In this document: positions 23,374-34,301 of the stretch, piece by piece
How the letters are laid out: each line of letters begins with the position of its first letter
Numbering within the stretch: the stretch's first letter is position 1
DNA from: Xylaria sp. FL1777
Lineage: Eukaryota > Ascomycota > Sordariomycetes > Xylariales > Xylariaceae
DNA length: 64,000 bases
Direction: 5' to 3'
Assembly (NCBI GenBank): GCA_022578965.1
Contig: MU400692.1
Location: 20,798-84,797, forward strand
Program-made: the position numbers and the translations under genes
The notes under the pieces: model-generated
The model's input: the letters and a program-made list of their open reading frames with translations, nothing else
The model's database searches: none
What the model was told of the DNA's origin: nothing

Positions 23374-24420
23374 ATGGTTAACTACCGCCTCATTGCCATT
23401 GCCAGCTTTTTGGCGAGTGTCAATGGACTTCCCTTGAACATTAATCTGGGCGCCTACTCACCAGCTTTGTAAGTCGACGAACAGGGACACAGGATCTGAC
23501 ATTGGCATCAGTGGCTAATTTATCTACAGGGTGGTCGGTGATGGTGAAATCTCATTTGGAGGAAACCAAGATGTAACAAGTCTACTGAACGCATTGGAGG
23601 GAGCTGCTGTTTCTAGTGCGGCGGCCAGCAATGGCGCTACCAACGGTGCTGCCCAAGATATCCAAGCTCTAGCGGCTCCCTCCGACTCGACTCCCGCACA
23701 GGATACTGTAGCTGGGCAAGGAGGTGCGACGGCGGTTGCCACCCCAGTTGCAACCCCGGAGGCGACACCAGCAGCGGTGGACCCCAACCTACAAGAGCAA
23801 GGTAGCTCGGAACTCTTTCCCGTACGGCATGGAACGAAGCTAATTCATATAATAGCCGAACAAACTGCGGGCCTCCAAGGCATGGGCAAGGAGATCGCCC
23901 CTCGCGAAGGATCAGAGCAACCAAAGGCCAAACGAGATCTCCAAGGCTTCGATAGGGCTCTCACTTTTGCTGAAGCTGCTCTGACTAAGGGACCTATTAT
24001 TCAGCTCGGCACTGGCGAAGGTGGTGCTGGTGTTGGTATCATTGTCGACAACCGCCCTGGCGCTGCTGCCCCTGCGGGTGAGAACGCAGCCAAGCGCGAT
24101 GAGACATCTCAACCCCGTCAACGAACCAAGGTGACTCGCATGTATATAAAGCGCGGCATCCCCGCTGGTGAGTCGCAAGAAAACCACAGCATATTGCATC
24201 GAGGCGGTACGCTAATAAGGTCTTGAAAGCCATACAGAGTTCACCTGACTTTGAAACCCGTGCCGTTGAGCCTCTTCCCGTCTCGAATGTCCCGGCCCTC
24301 TCTAAGCGAGACAGCGCCGACGCCATCGACGCCATTAACCTCAACATTCCAGGCGATGAAGGAGTCACGATGACATTTGTCGAGACGACTGACGGTGATG
24401 ACGACGATGATTCGGAGTGA
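23374..24420 (+). CDS. Secreted low-complexity protein with several Kex2-like sites
   Basis: Exons 23374-23468, 23530-24167 and 24230-24420 join in frame to give 307 residues. The N-terminus (MVNYRLIAIASFLASVNG) is a clear signal peptide. The mature part is rich in Ala, Gly, Thr and Gln and has no domain I know. Lys-Arg pairs occur in AKRDLQG, AAKRDET, YIKRGIP and LSKRDSAD, in each case followed by a small or acidic residue, as expected for kexin processing. The protein ends in an acidic tail (GDDDDDSE). A possible further intron of 54 nt (23802-23855) lies in frame and may be removed, which would leave 289 residues. I do not recognise the family. It may be a processed precursor or a cell-wall/surface protein. 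Confidence 0.72.
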
Positions 24421-26226
24421 AGGATATAATACATAATAATTGACCCCATCGCTATATCCTCCGATATTGTTCACTTTGGCATGCTCTCGACTAGACCACT
24501 TACGAAAGCCGAATATTTCGCACAACGTCAGCCTTATAATCGTCATCATCACTTATACGAAAACGAGGCCTGCTAATGATTTCTAACGGGGCACAATTCG
24601 GTATTCAAGTAAACTCAGGTTCCGGCGTTCGGTAGCAAAGGCGAAAATAAGATTTCTCGGATATCATATGCATCTCTCTCGAATTGATCACTTCTGTTGC
24701 TAAAGAGGGAGAGACTGGAAGGATAGGTTACACCTTTAGATAGTCTGTATGTAGTACAGTATAAACAACCAACGACGACCCATGACGTTAGTTCAAGGTC
24801 GAGACCGAAACCAAATTCCCAAAATTCGTTGTGCTTGTTGTCCATCTACCTAGTGACTAGGACCACATACCGCAACCATGCAAGGACTAGAGGTTTTGGA
24901 TTTTCGTTTAGAGCTGAGTACTCGGTAACCCCGGGTTCTATACCTAAGGTACTGCTTAAGGGAAGTATCTAGATGATAGGTAGCGGACTCGGTATGCCCA
25001 GTGCTGCTGGATTGATCAACACCGCCAAGTCGAACAGCGAATGTACCTACACTACCGACCCAAGAGATGAAACCGAATCGGAAAAAATTGGCCGCCCACT
25101 TCTCCATCATGCCGCGGTTCGGGGAAGCTTGGGTGACATGCATGATTTACAGAAACAGTTGGCATATCAGATCACATCATGGCACTCACCCTGGTATCCA
25201 TGGGGATCTGCGTGCGTACGCGTACAGGATGTAGGTAGGTAGGGACCAGGTTACATCGGTACTCGTTGACTAGTGTAATAGTATACAGAGCCTCTTCCCA
25301 CACTGCTTCCATGTACGTAGCATCTAGGTATCTATGCATGAACTGTCAACGTGTGCTAACCTAGAAGATCGGCGAGGTAGCCGCAAGTACCTACACTTCT
25401 AAAACGTAACCAGCTTCTTAACCAAGCAATCTAATAAGGAAAAGTCCTCGCCATCACTTAAAAAAATGAAAGGGGAAAAAAGCCTCTAGATGAAGTCAAT
25501 TATGAGGTCGTATCTACAGGAAGATAGACTAGGTAAGGTAGGTAGGTGAGCGAACCAAGTACCGAAGGTTTCCACTCTCGAGAAACGGGTCGGAGCCCCC
25601 TGCCAAGCTCCAAGCTCCGGGTCCAAGACTTATATCGGAGATTTTATAATACCTATCCGTGCGTGCGTGACACGGCCAAGACAAAGCCCAGTGAAGTACG
25701 TAGTAGTAGGTGATACACGTCTAAATGCGAAGCGGGCAGGCTGAGTTCGGACATATTTGAAGGTTTTTGCACGGCTCAAACAACACCATCTATTGACGAT
25801 GCTCTTGGCGGATTGAGTAGCGAATTCGGAGATTCTAGGTTGTATTGCTTATTACCTCCTCTAGCTTATGCTGTCAATCCGAACAATATAGGTGTGTCTC
25901 ATCCATATTACAGAATGGAGGTGGCGATTCTGGGCTTTACAGCTGGGAATTGCTGTTTCGAGGTACACTGTTAGTTCCCTTATAGGTGTGGTTAGAAAGA
26001 CAGCAGGCTATGTGCACGGTTAGTCTGTATAGCCTTGGATACCAAAGTATCCAGTAGGCTTAGAGTGCTATGTCCCCGAGTCCTTGCGTTTCTGAGCTTG
26101 CTTCAAAGGCGACACCTAACCGCACTTACACTACGATTCATATCACGTGAGATCGTGTTCAGGAGCACATAATAAGTCTGTGCCCGAAGTGACTGAAATC
26201 GAGTTTCATGTTTTCCAAGTAGCCAA
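24421..26226. other. Intergenic, no gene seen
   Basis: About 1.8 kb between convergent genes. It has many CTAGGTA/GTAGGTAGGT motifs (for example 25235-25242 and 25537-25548) and no supported open frame. Confidence 0.55.
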
Positions 26227-28124
26227 CTACCTATCCCACTTCTTGAATCCCTCGTTCTTCTGTTTCTGCCTCGTATTCCAGCCCAACTTGCCACTAATGC
26301 TGTTGACCCAGTCCTCGCTGCGTTTCCCCTGAGGCTGGACGGTGGCGAATGGGAAACGGCTGGCGCTGATGGTCACGTAGTCGCCTGGTTTGAGCTCGAC
26401 GCGTTTTCGCCCGTCGAAGCTCGCCCAGCTACTGGTCCGCGCATCGTACGGTACCCCCAGGCGCAGCACGATTGTATCCGGCAAGATGATTGGCCGGAAT
26501 GACAGTGTATGTGCGCATATCGCCGCGAGGAGCATAACAGGGTTCTCCGGATGACACAGGGACCCGCCGGCCGCAAGGTTGTACGCCGTTGAGCCTGTGG
26601 GTGTTGACACGCAAATGCCGTCTGCTAGTACAGACGTGAAGTGCTCGTCGTCCCCGAATATCTCTATGTTCGCCAATGCTATAATTCATCAGGAAAGACG
26701 CGTAACTTGCAAATACCAGTTTTCACTTACTCGGATTCGGCCCTCGGTCTACTACGATCTCATTGAGGATTTCATAGGTACCGTCTGGTTTATGAGTATG
26801 GTCATCCTCTTTTTCCTCCCCGATGAGTTCTTCCACCAAATCTCGTCTCGGTGAGGCACCATCGCCGTTGATGTTCTGGTTTGAGCCTAGCAAATGCTTT
26901 CTCTCCTGACTCCTCATCACCGTACCTTCAAACCGCAGACGTAAGCTCACGGTGACACCAACTGTAAAAGCCGTATCCAGAGACTGCTGGTACTCATTGA
27001 AATCGAACTTCGTGAGGAACCCAAGACTTCCGAGCGCAAAACTCAGCACGGGCGGTACTATCCTCTGGAAGAGCCAGCTTGCATACAAAACCGTCCCATC
27101 GCCGCCGAGAGTAATAATGAAGTCAAAAGTGTGCGGTCTCCTCCGACACATCTCTTCCGTCCAAACGCGTATCCGTCGGCTTATGGCCTCTGTGGGTGTA
27201 TCCTGATCCATCTCTCCCGCCTCAATGTATTCCGACCGAAGCTCATCTACCAAGCCGGGGAAATCAAAGTTCTTGTTCTCTTTCAATATATCCTCGATAT
27301 AAATAGTGTACCGCACGTTCCTGTCTTTACTTAACAGCCACTTAGCCAACATTCTCGTCTTTGGTATCAGGTCCTCGTCGTAAACTTTGGTTAAGAGGAA
27401 GATGTGCTCGGCTTTGAATTTCAGACGCGCCGTTCCCAGCCGTCTACTCAGTTCCCTCACGCCCCAGGCCATTTCCGTGAGTTGCTTCTTAGTAAGCAAT
27501 CTGCTGTGAATCCCTTCATGTTCCAAGCCGGCAAGGTCCAATTCGGACCTGCTTTTGGTGACCTCGGTCTTCCACGCTTTCTCGTCGAATTGGCCGGATG
27601 CAGCGGAACTACTGTCACTCTCAGGCTCTATGATCGACATTCTTTCAGATCTCTTGCTCTTTCTCCCAGTGTTCCCCTTCGGCTCGACGTACGAATCCAA
27701 CCCAATCTCGTTGGATAGGTCCTCGTGGTGGGTTTTGAATCGGTGGGAGGTAGAAGCGTCTATGTGGGAGAGGGCATCGATTTTATGGCATTCGAGCAAT
27801 TGGTGGACTAGACAGTCGGAAGAGAAGGGCCTTTTCAGATAGTGATTGGCAACATTTGGATAGGCGTGGTCGGATGGGACGAGAGAGCTTTTTCTTCGAT
27901 ATGGGCTTGCGGCATCGAAGGTAACCTGGCCCGAGCTATCATTGAGCGCTTTTCTTCTTTCCTTTCTGGGCACATTTATAGAGTCGACGTACCTCGACCT
28001 TTCGCATGTCATCATCACTTGTGTGAGAAGGGGCATCTTCGTAATGGACGTGTCTGCTGTGGCTTCCAGTGCTCCCATCTTGCGACGGAGTATGGGTATG
28101 AGCATGAGCTTGTTGATCACTCAT
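26227..28124 (-). CDS. NAD(+) kinase
   Basis: Three exons, 28124-27993, 27925-26731 and 26678-26227, encode 592 residues; introns are 67 and 52 nt. The first ~250 residues are His/Ser-rich and probably regulatory or disordered. The catalytic region starts near residue 255 (ELSRRLGTARLKFKAEHIFL). It includes the hallmark ITLGGDGTVLYASWLF (near residue 316), the NEIVVDRGPNP block completed across intron 2 as PNPTLANIEIFGDDE, and TPTGSTAYNLAAGGSL with NPVMLLAAICAHTLSFRPI. It phosphorylates NAD+ to NADP+ using ATP, the main route to NADPH. Its length and N-terminal extension suit the cytosolic Utr1-type enzyme, although the paralog cannot be fixed here. Confidence 0.94.
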
Positions 28125-29264
28125 GTTGATCTGTGCTAACCGTTACCTGGTAAACTCAATTATTCTTTAGACGGGACAGTTGTTGAGGTAGGTAGTAGGT
28201 GTCTCGGTGGGCGCTATATGTATACTAAAACCGAGTTTCTGGTTATACAAGGCAATCCACGGCCGTATCCTCCCTGCTTCAGTGGAATGCAAGCTGTGAA
28301 GGTTGTCCATGACCTATCTAGCCTACTAGGTAGGTAGTAGAGTTGCTTTGAAGGTCTGCTTCAGCGTGCAAGTTTATATGGGTGGCGTCAGCCTGAGGTT
28401 GCTTAGTGAGGGACAGCACTGTGGCCCCTCCTGTAGTGGGATATCTGATTACGTAGTATTACATAGTACCATTAGTACCATTAGTACCTAGATATAATTA
28501 GGCTACCTATATTTAGCCTAGCGCGGGGCTACTGAGAGTTCTCTCGTCACTGATTACTTATAAGAGGTACTGGTTGAGACTGATTACTGATTGAGGGCAT
28601 CTCCAGACGGGGAGTTCTTAACTTTCCCTAGTATTCTTCAGTACGATCTTCTATGCATCAGCTGAAGCCTTGCTAAAACAGCTATCCCATAGCTACCTCA
28701 CCCATCTAGGAAGGTATCTGCTCTTGATCATCTCACACCTTATGCGTAGACTAAACTAAAGTAGAAGTAGCAGGAATCTCCAAGTAAAACCCACTTAACT
28801 CGTCTCTCATTTAGCTGACTGTTGGAGTTGTCTTCACATAAATAGGTAGATATTATCGTGGAAACTTCGGAAAATCGGTTGGATAAGTTGAACTTCATGT
28901 CTTCATCCACCAGCTTTTATTACTCGTGAGGCAAGAATCGAACACTGCATACGGAATCTTTGTCTCTAATGCACTATTTCCGCGGCTTTTGATATTCATA
29001 TGTATTTTGTCATGACTTTCTATGACGCCGAGTTGCCGGCTTTTCCCCGCAAGTCCAAGCATCTAGTTTAGTCACCGTTTTCGCGCGGGGTTGCTTCGGT
29101 CACAGTACTTATCACATTGGATGGTCTGGTATAAGTGGCGTTTCTTTTGAGGGACCGGTGTTGTTCAGCTTATAAGTTGCAAGAGGAACTCAGTAAACTT
29201 ACATCTTGCATACACAATCCACGAAACATTACTTACAAACCTTTATACAACATATATTCTTAAG
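28125..29264. other. Shared divergent upstream region, NAD kinase / cyanase
   Basis: About 1.1 kb between divergent genes. It contains repeated AGTACCATT units near 28465-28490 and GTAGGTAGTAG motifs. No gene is recognised. Confidence 0.55.
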
Positions 29265-29925
29265 ATGGCTGACCGTGTCGCGACTCTCGACGTGAGCAAA
29301 TGCTACCGTACAAATACGTTTTCTATCTACTGAAATTCGTCACAGTCATCCCTGGTTGACCGGCTACCGGCTCATTCAAAGCTGCTATTCGAAGCCAAAG
29401 CCAGTCGCAAGCTAAGCTTCGAGGCCATCGCCAAGGAACTCGGCCGTGGGGAAGTCGCCGTGGCGGCCCTCTTCTACGGCCAGGCCCAGGCCTCTCCCGA
29501 TGATATCAATAAATTATCAGATCTGCTAGAGATACCCAAGCAGTCATTAGAAGCTTCGATGGGAGGCTTTCCCGACCGTGGCCGCGCCGGACCGATGCCC
29601 CCTGTGGAACCCCTTATCTACCGGCTGTACGAGGTTGTGCAGAACTACGGATACGCGTTCAAGGCTATCATGAACGAGAAGTTTGGCGACGGCATTATGA
29701 GCGCTATTGCGTTTTCTTCCAAGGTCGACAAGGAGGTGGATAGTGATGGCGTTACGTAAGTCGTTTGTTTGCTCATGGTATTGATGAGGTGAGGCTAATC
29801 TAACGGACATACAGCTGGGTGAATATCACGCTCAGGGGCAAGTGGTAAGTCGACCCAAACTCGATGTGTTGCAATACTTAACCTTTCGCTAACATCGTTA
29901 TAGGTTGCCTTACAGCAGATTCTAA
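29265..29925 (+). CDS. cyn1: Cyanate hydratase (cyanase)
   Basis: Four exons, 29265-29291, 29346-29755, 29815-29844 and 29904-29925, give 162 residues, the normal length. Splice donors are gtgagc, gtaagt and gtaagt. The N-terminal helical domain ([20 protein letters not shown]) is followed by the catalytic C-terminal domain. Arg102 and Glu105 in [11 protein letters not shown] and Ser128 in GIMSAIAF have the spacing of the bacterial catalytic triad Arg96/Glu99/Ser122. It ends TLRGKWLPYSRF. Cyanase converts cyanate and bicarbonate to ammonia and CO2, detoxifying cyanate and supplying nitrogen. The last two exons are only 30 and 22 nt, so they are easily missed. Confidence 0.96.
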
Positions 29926-30642
29926 GAATTACCGGTCTCTAAACTAATTTTCAACCTCGAAGCAATAACATATGTATATCTATCGGAAACATATGGGGTG
30001 AGGAACACCGCTTGGCTATATATGTGCATGCTAGTCCTAGTATCATAGCGAATACGTATAATAAACAACGGATTATCATCATGTCTTGCTTCTAATACCG
30101 GCTCTTTTTGAAAGGACGGCCTTGTGCTCGCTTTCTACCTCCTTAACTTAAATATGTTCTCACAAGGGCCCTACACTAGGACAAGGTTTAAGCCAACAAG
30201 GAATGCTATTAGGGCTCCTCCACGGTGACCGGAACGATGTTAAGTCTCGGGGGACTAATTCCTTCTTTTTTCTCTCCTGTAAATTCTCATACTTATCATC
30301 ATTATGTTCACATAGACATTGTGCTTCTTTCATCACCGTTTCAACTTCGGAAATCAACTGTCTATGGGTACCTGATAGGAATCCCCCCGGTTTGGGAGAT
30401 TTCACCACCTAGGATTGTAGGTATTGACAAGCCAACTCTAGAGTGTAGGTGGTCGAGACGTATGCTATCTCTGGTCAACCACATGTCTAGAGAGGACAAG
30501 CCTTAGTAGAACGCCGCCATTTTATACGCAGGACATTAGCCACTGGCAGGACCTACCTAGTATAAACTCTATATCCAACAACAGTGTACAAGAGTATATA
30601 GACCTTTTTAACTTTCCTCTCACTAAGAAAAACAGATACCAA
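29926..30642. other. Intergenic, no gene seen
   Basis: This is the 3' flank of cyanase followed by unassigned sequence. The open frames here are short and overlap on both strands. Confidence 0.5.
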
Positions 30643-30777
30643 TGGCCGAGTTGGTACGGTCTAGCGAAGCATCTCTACCTCTTAGTATCATTACTTAGCG
30701 TCAGCGTCTATATCCTTACTCCGCATCGTTAGGCACTGGGGGTTCGATTCCCTCGTTGGCCAATACTAAATTTTTTT
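30643..30777 (+). tRNA. tRNA-like Pol III element, possibly intron-containing or degenerate
   Basis: An A-box-like TGGCCGAGTTGG (30643-30654) and a perfect B box GGTTCGATTCC (30741-30751) lie about 90 nt apart. A T7 run (30771-30777) is a plausible Pol III terminator. A D arm (GCCG/CGGT), an anticodon-type stem (TAGCG/CGTTA) and a T arm (GGGGG/CCCTC) can be drawn. The anticodon loop would carry about 50 extra nt, and the acceptor strands do not pair well. I cannot assign an anticodon. It is a rare intron-bearing tRNA, a tRNA pseudogene or a SINE-like relic. Confidence 0.3.
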
Positions 30778-31188
30778 CTATTTTCTCTCCAAAACAAACT
30801 CTTGCTCTATACTTTACACTTCATCTGGCATTTTCAAAATCGGGTTCAAATATGATTATACTGGATATTTGAATAGTGAACTGAAATGAAGCGTCGGTCG
30901 TAAGGTGTTCAATCACATGGCTTGAGCCGTGACTGGTAAGATTGGTTCTTGTAAAACTACAAACTATAGTGTAACAACAACAAGTAGGACAGGTTAATAG
31001 GTGATACCCCAGGGATTTCAGGATTGCATGATGCTATATGTATAATGAGAACATACTGTACTGCTTTTGATTCTAAGTTTTGAGATGCACCGATCGGATC
31101 AGGGGTACCCAATGACTAACCACGCATCACAACAATCTAGCCTCAGAAAAACCACCTCTTCTCACACCTGCTCGTTAATTTGAATCCA
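30778..31188. other. Intergenic, no gene seen
   Basis: About 400 bp follow the Pol III-like terminator up to the 3' end of the Hce2-like gene. Nothing is recognised. Confidence 0.5.
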
Positions 31189-31680
31189 TCAAGCGTTCGG
31201 ACTGCGCAGCCAGAAGCTCACATTGGCGCCGCCCTGACATCCATGAAAGGTACCGAGCTCCTCGATAGGGCCAAGTTCGATCCCATCGCCCAGGTGGATA
31301 GCCTCGATCAAGTCCGCGATGTCCTCGTTGCCGACGGACGTCGGCTGGGTATTCTTGACGAACACGGCGCAATCGCCCTTCTCACGAAGCATGTGCCAGT
31401 CATCGTCGTCGTCGCCGCCATCGTCATTGGTGGTTGTGCCCGCTGTCAGCACCCACACGCCGTTGTTCGTGTTCGCCCACTGCCCGATCTCGAGACAGTC
31501 TAGCATGTCCGCCGGGTGCGCGAGCCTGCCTTTGTGATGCTCTTCTCCCGAACACCTGTCGAAACCCCCCTGCTCTGAGGTGGCGGGCGCGAAGGGCGCA
31601 GGGTCCAAGTACGTGGAGATGGCGGCACTGGGCGTGGTGAGCGTTGCCAGGGATGTCGCAAGGAGAGTGAAGAGCTTCAT
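31189..31680 (-). CDS. Small secreted protein, Hce2 (Ecp2-like) candidate effector
   Basis: A single exon of 163 residues from the ATG at 31680. Residues 1-20 form a signal peptide ending in PSAA. The mature protein has exactly four cysteines (43, 62, 104, 148). The order DCLEIGQW, then GDCAVFV, then VGNEDIADLIEAI, then a final GCQGGANVSFW matches the Hce2 fold of Cladosporium fulvum Ecp2 homologs, which have four cysteines and a VGN.D..DLI block. An Asp-rich insert (DDGGDDDDD, about 87-95) is unusual. Known Hce2 proteins are secreted and several promote or trigger plant cell death; the role here is unknown. Its neighbours are not secretory genes. Confidence 0.72.
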   Translation of the reverse strand: MKLFTLLATSLATLTTPSAAISTYLDPAPFAPATSEQGGFDRCSGEEHHKGRLAHPADMLDCLEIGQWANTNNGVWVLTAGTTTNDDGGDDDDDWHMLREKGDCAVFVKNTQPTSVGNEDIADLIEAIHLGDGIELGPIEELGTFHGCQGGANVSFWLRSPNA

Positions 31681-32326
31681 TGTGGTTCGGGGAGTGTTGT
31701 GTATTGGACTTGGGAGGGATAATAATAGTGTTTGGTGTGAATAGGTATACATATCGCAGTGAAGTTCTGAAAACTCTCAGGTCGTGAATATAAATTGTCT
31801 TACTTGGAAATTCGAAAGAGAGGCAACTGAGACGTCAAAGTGGAGGTTGTAACTTCTTATAGGTTCATCCCGTTGAGTTTACATTAAAGAAGGAAGTTGG
31901 AACGCTGCTGTTAGGCTTTTGTGTATTGTTATGTTTGGTTTTCAATGTACCTGCTGTTAGGAGTTGAAAGTATATAGTTCCGGGGGAGGAACGTGTCTAT
32001 GTATAAACGCTATAATGGGATAAAGTCTTTTATAAGCAGACATGATTTCTGGCTTGTGCGCGATAGATAAAAGAAAAGTAGGAGTATGTGCCGGCTAATG
32101 GAATGTTTGTATCCGTGATAAGTTATCCCTGGACGACGAGGACCACGCCAGTACGACGGCCAAATGCTTCAGTGTGACCTGTCTTATTGGACGTCAATGT
32201 GAAATGAGATGTATCAATTCATTAAACTTGACATAGTGGTGATACGTAAGAGTATCCCTTGCACTACGTTGTGATGTATAGCTTTCTGTGTTGGTGGCAA
32301 GGCAGGATGATAATGCGGAAATAACA
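31681..32326. other. Intergenic, no gene seen
   Basis: About 650 bp between two minus-strand genes, holding the 5' flank of the Hce2-like gene. Confidence 0.6.
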
Positions 32327-33361
32327 TCAAACAGTGCCCTGCGAATTCGAATGAGACGTTTTACCCCTCGTCAATGACACTGCAGGTCCATTGCCAGACT
32401 TATTCCTCCAGTATGGTTCTACCCCCATCTCCGTGAATCTCTTCGCCTCGTACTTCTTTGTCACACGCCAATTGCTCAAGAATCTTAACAGGACGAGGAA
32501 AAGAATTCCGAACACCGATGCCACGGGCGCGATGATGCTGAACACGGTGAACCCGTAGCTGAAATTGACGAACGCCGTATTCCCTACTAGCCTGTCCACG
32601 CCTAATCCCACTTGTAGGGACGATAGCACGATGACGACGTAACCTAGTATTGTCGCTAGCACGGAGAAGTTATCTGCGATGAGATCCGTGTAGTCTGCAT
32701 GGGCTGATGCTTTGGAATAGCCGCGGAAGACGGAGCCTTTTATTCGATAGACTGTGTTCAGCCGGTCGAGACGAAGTTCCCCGTACCAGTATCGTGGATT
32801 CACCAGTGCCATGTCGTGGTTTTTCAGGACCTCCTTAACCACGCACTTCCACTCAGCCCACTTGAGAGAAGAAGGAAGTAAGCCCTTTTCTTGAGCTAGA
32901 CGAAAGTCGCTTTCGTATGCTATTAGTGCGGCGTATGAGAAGAGGAAACCTCGTGCACACCGAGCAAGATTGTCTTCTTTTAAAATATGAGATGTCCAGA
33001 TTTCGGGATCCAGGAGCCACGAGGGTAAAGGCTTTAGAAAGATGCGTTTACTCGACCATAGGAGATGCAGTTCTGGGTTTTCCGTTATGGTGATATCTCT
33101 AGATACGAGGACCTGATAGTGAAGTGGACGAGGTGGCATTGGACGACCACATACCCATAGCCAATCTTGAATGTCGTTTATCCTGGTGACAAGAAGCTCA
33201 TCACCTAAGAACTCTGTGTCGGCTTGTGGCACAATAATCTGATCCTTCTTTGTACGGTGCGTTGCTGGTAGGTAAGACGTGACACCTTGCTCTGTCAAGT
33301 CCCCGAGCACACGGGTGGTAAAAGGTGGATGGGGCCCATCCATCGACGAGGATTTCGACAT
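32327..33361 (-). CDS. Fungal two-TM protein resembling the DUF6601 family, unknown function
   Basis: A single exon of 344 residues from the ATG at 33361. The soluble N-terminal part contains ELHLLWSSKRIFLKPLPSWL and LLDPEIW, then ARGFLFSYAALIAYESDFRLA, and RYWYGELRLDRLN. Two hydrophobic segments follow, at about 232-254 and 266-293, and then a basic cytosolic tail. From memory this resembles a Pezizomycotina family of unknown function (DUF6601), sometimes mislabelled in databases as a subtilisin-like protease. I see no Asp/His/Ser protease motifs. It is divergent from the NLR-like gene, 940 bp away. Confidence 0.7.
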   Translation of the reverse strand: MSKSSSMDGPHPPFTTRVLGDLTEQGVTSYLPATHRTKKDQIIVPQADTEFLGDELLVTRINDIQDWLWVCGRPMPPRPLHYQVLVSRDITITENPELHLLWSSKRIFLKPLPSWLLDPEIWTSHILKEDNLARCARGFLFSYAALIAYESDFRLAQEKGLLPSSLKWAEWKCVVKEVLKNHDMALVNPRYWYGELRLDRLNTVYRIKGSVFRGYSKASAHADYTDLIADNFSVLATILGYVVIVLSSLQVGLGVDRLVGNTAFVNFSYGFTVFSIIAPVASVFGILFLVLLRFLSNWRVTKKYEAKRFTEMGVEPYWRNKSGNGPAVSLTRGKTSHSNSQGTV

Positions 33362-34301
33362 GTTTTAGAGACAGGCTCAGTGAATAGGCAACTTTTAGTT
33401 GAGCCTCAAAACTTTGTTGGTATGATTATAAGGCACAGTGACAACACAGTCTATATAGAGGTCTACCAGTAATAGATTATCACCACCCTTGTTAGGGCAC
33501 CCCGGACCTGCTATACTGTATTTGGCCAGCGCCATTGAGTAATTTCCCAGCTATTTTTGGCGCATTATGTAATTAAGCTAAGTTGTCGGTGGCTGCTGAC
33601 AGCGTCGTATCGTCTCTTCCCACTGGATGTGCCAAGACCGATAATGGCGACAGCGTATGCGAATAGGTAGACGAGTTCCCTGTTCATGCCTGATCTGTAA
33701 GATGGGCAATCTTCGAGTTGCAAACGACCCAACTAGACCCAGCCTACAGTATACAGTTTCCAGGCCAGAATCCTAGACTTGGTTCTTGATGAGGAAATTG
33801 GCTCTCACATAAGTGGTTGGCTAATGCATAGAATAATATTCTGGGAAGATGATCCACTTCTCTGCAGTGCTGGGAAATTGGGAGTGACAACAGTTAACCA
33901 CCCTTTACTTACTAATACCTAGCCTTATTATGCAACAGGGGTTATAACTACCATTATAGGTTCGCCACATCCTGTAGTGTGTATTAGACTACGGTACACA
34001 CGATACCTAAACTTAGGCTACAGAATATACCTAGTAACATCTGATACCGGTGGACGGTCTAGCTGACACAGTCAGTTGTATATACGCAGTACATTATATA
34101 CTCGAAAACATGATTACAAGGATCCTTTACAGGGGAGAGGGATTGTTGGGGGCCGTAATATTCCTAGAATGATTCTAGTGCACTGCGAGTATGACGGCCA
34201 GGCCGTGGTTAAGGAATTCATTATAACTTATACATAACGCGTGATGTCCTCACACGATCGAACGCCGGATCTTTGGGCTTGTTTGCAGGTGCAGCATCGC
34301 C
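33362..34301. promoter_or_regulatory. Divergent intergenic region, two-TM protein / NLR-like gene
   Basis: A 940-bp region that must carry both promoters. It is TA-rich with several TACCTAG-like motifs. No coding sequence is supported. Confidence 0.45.
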
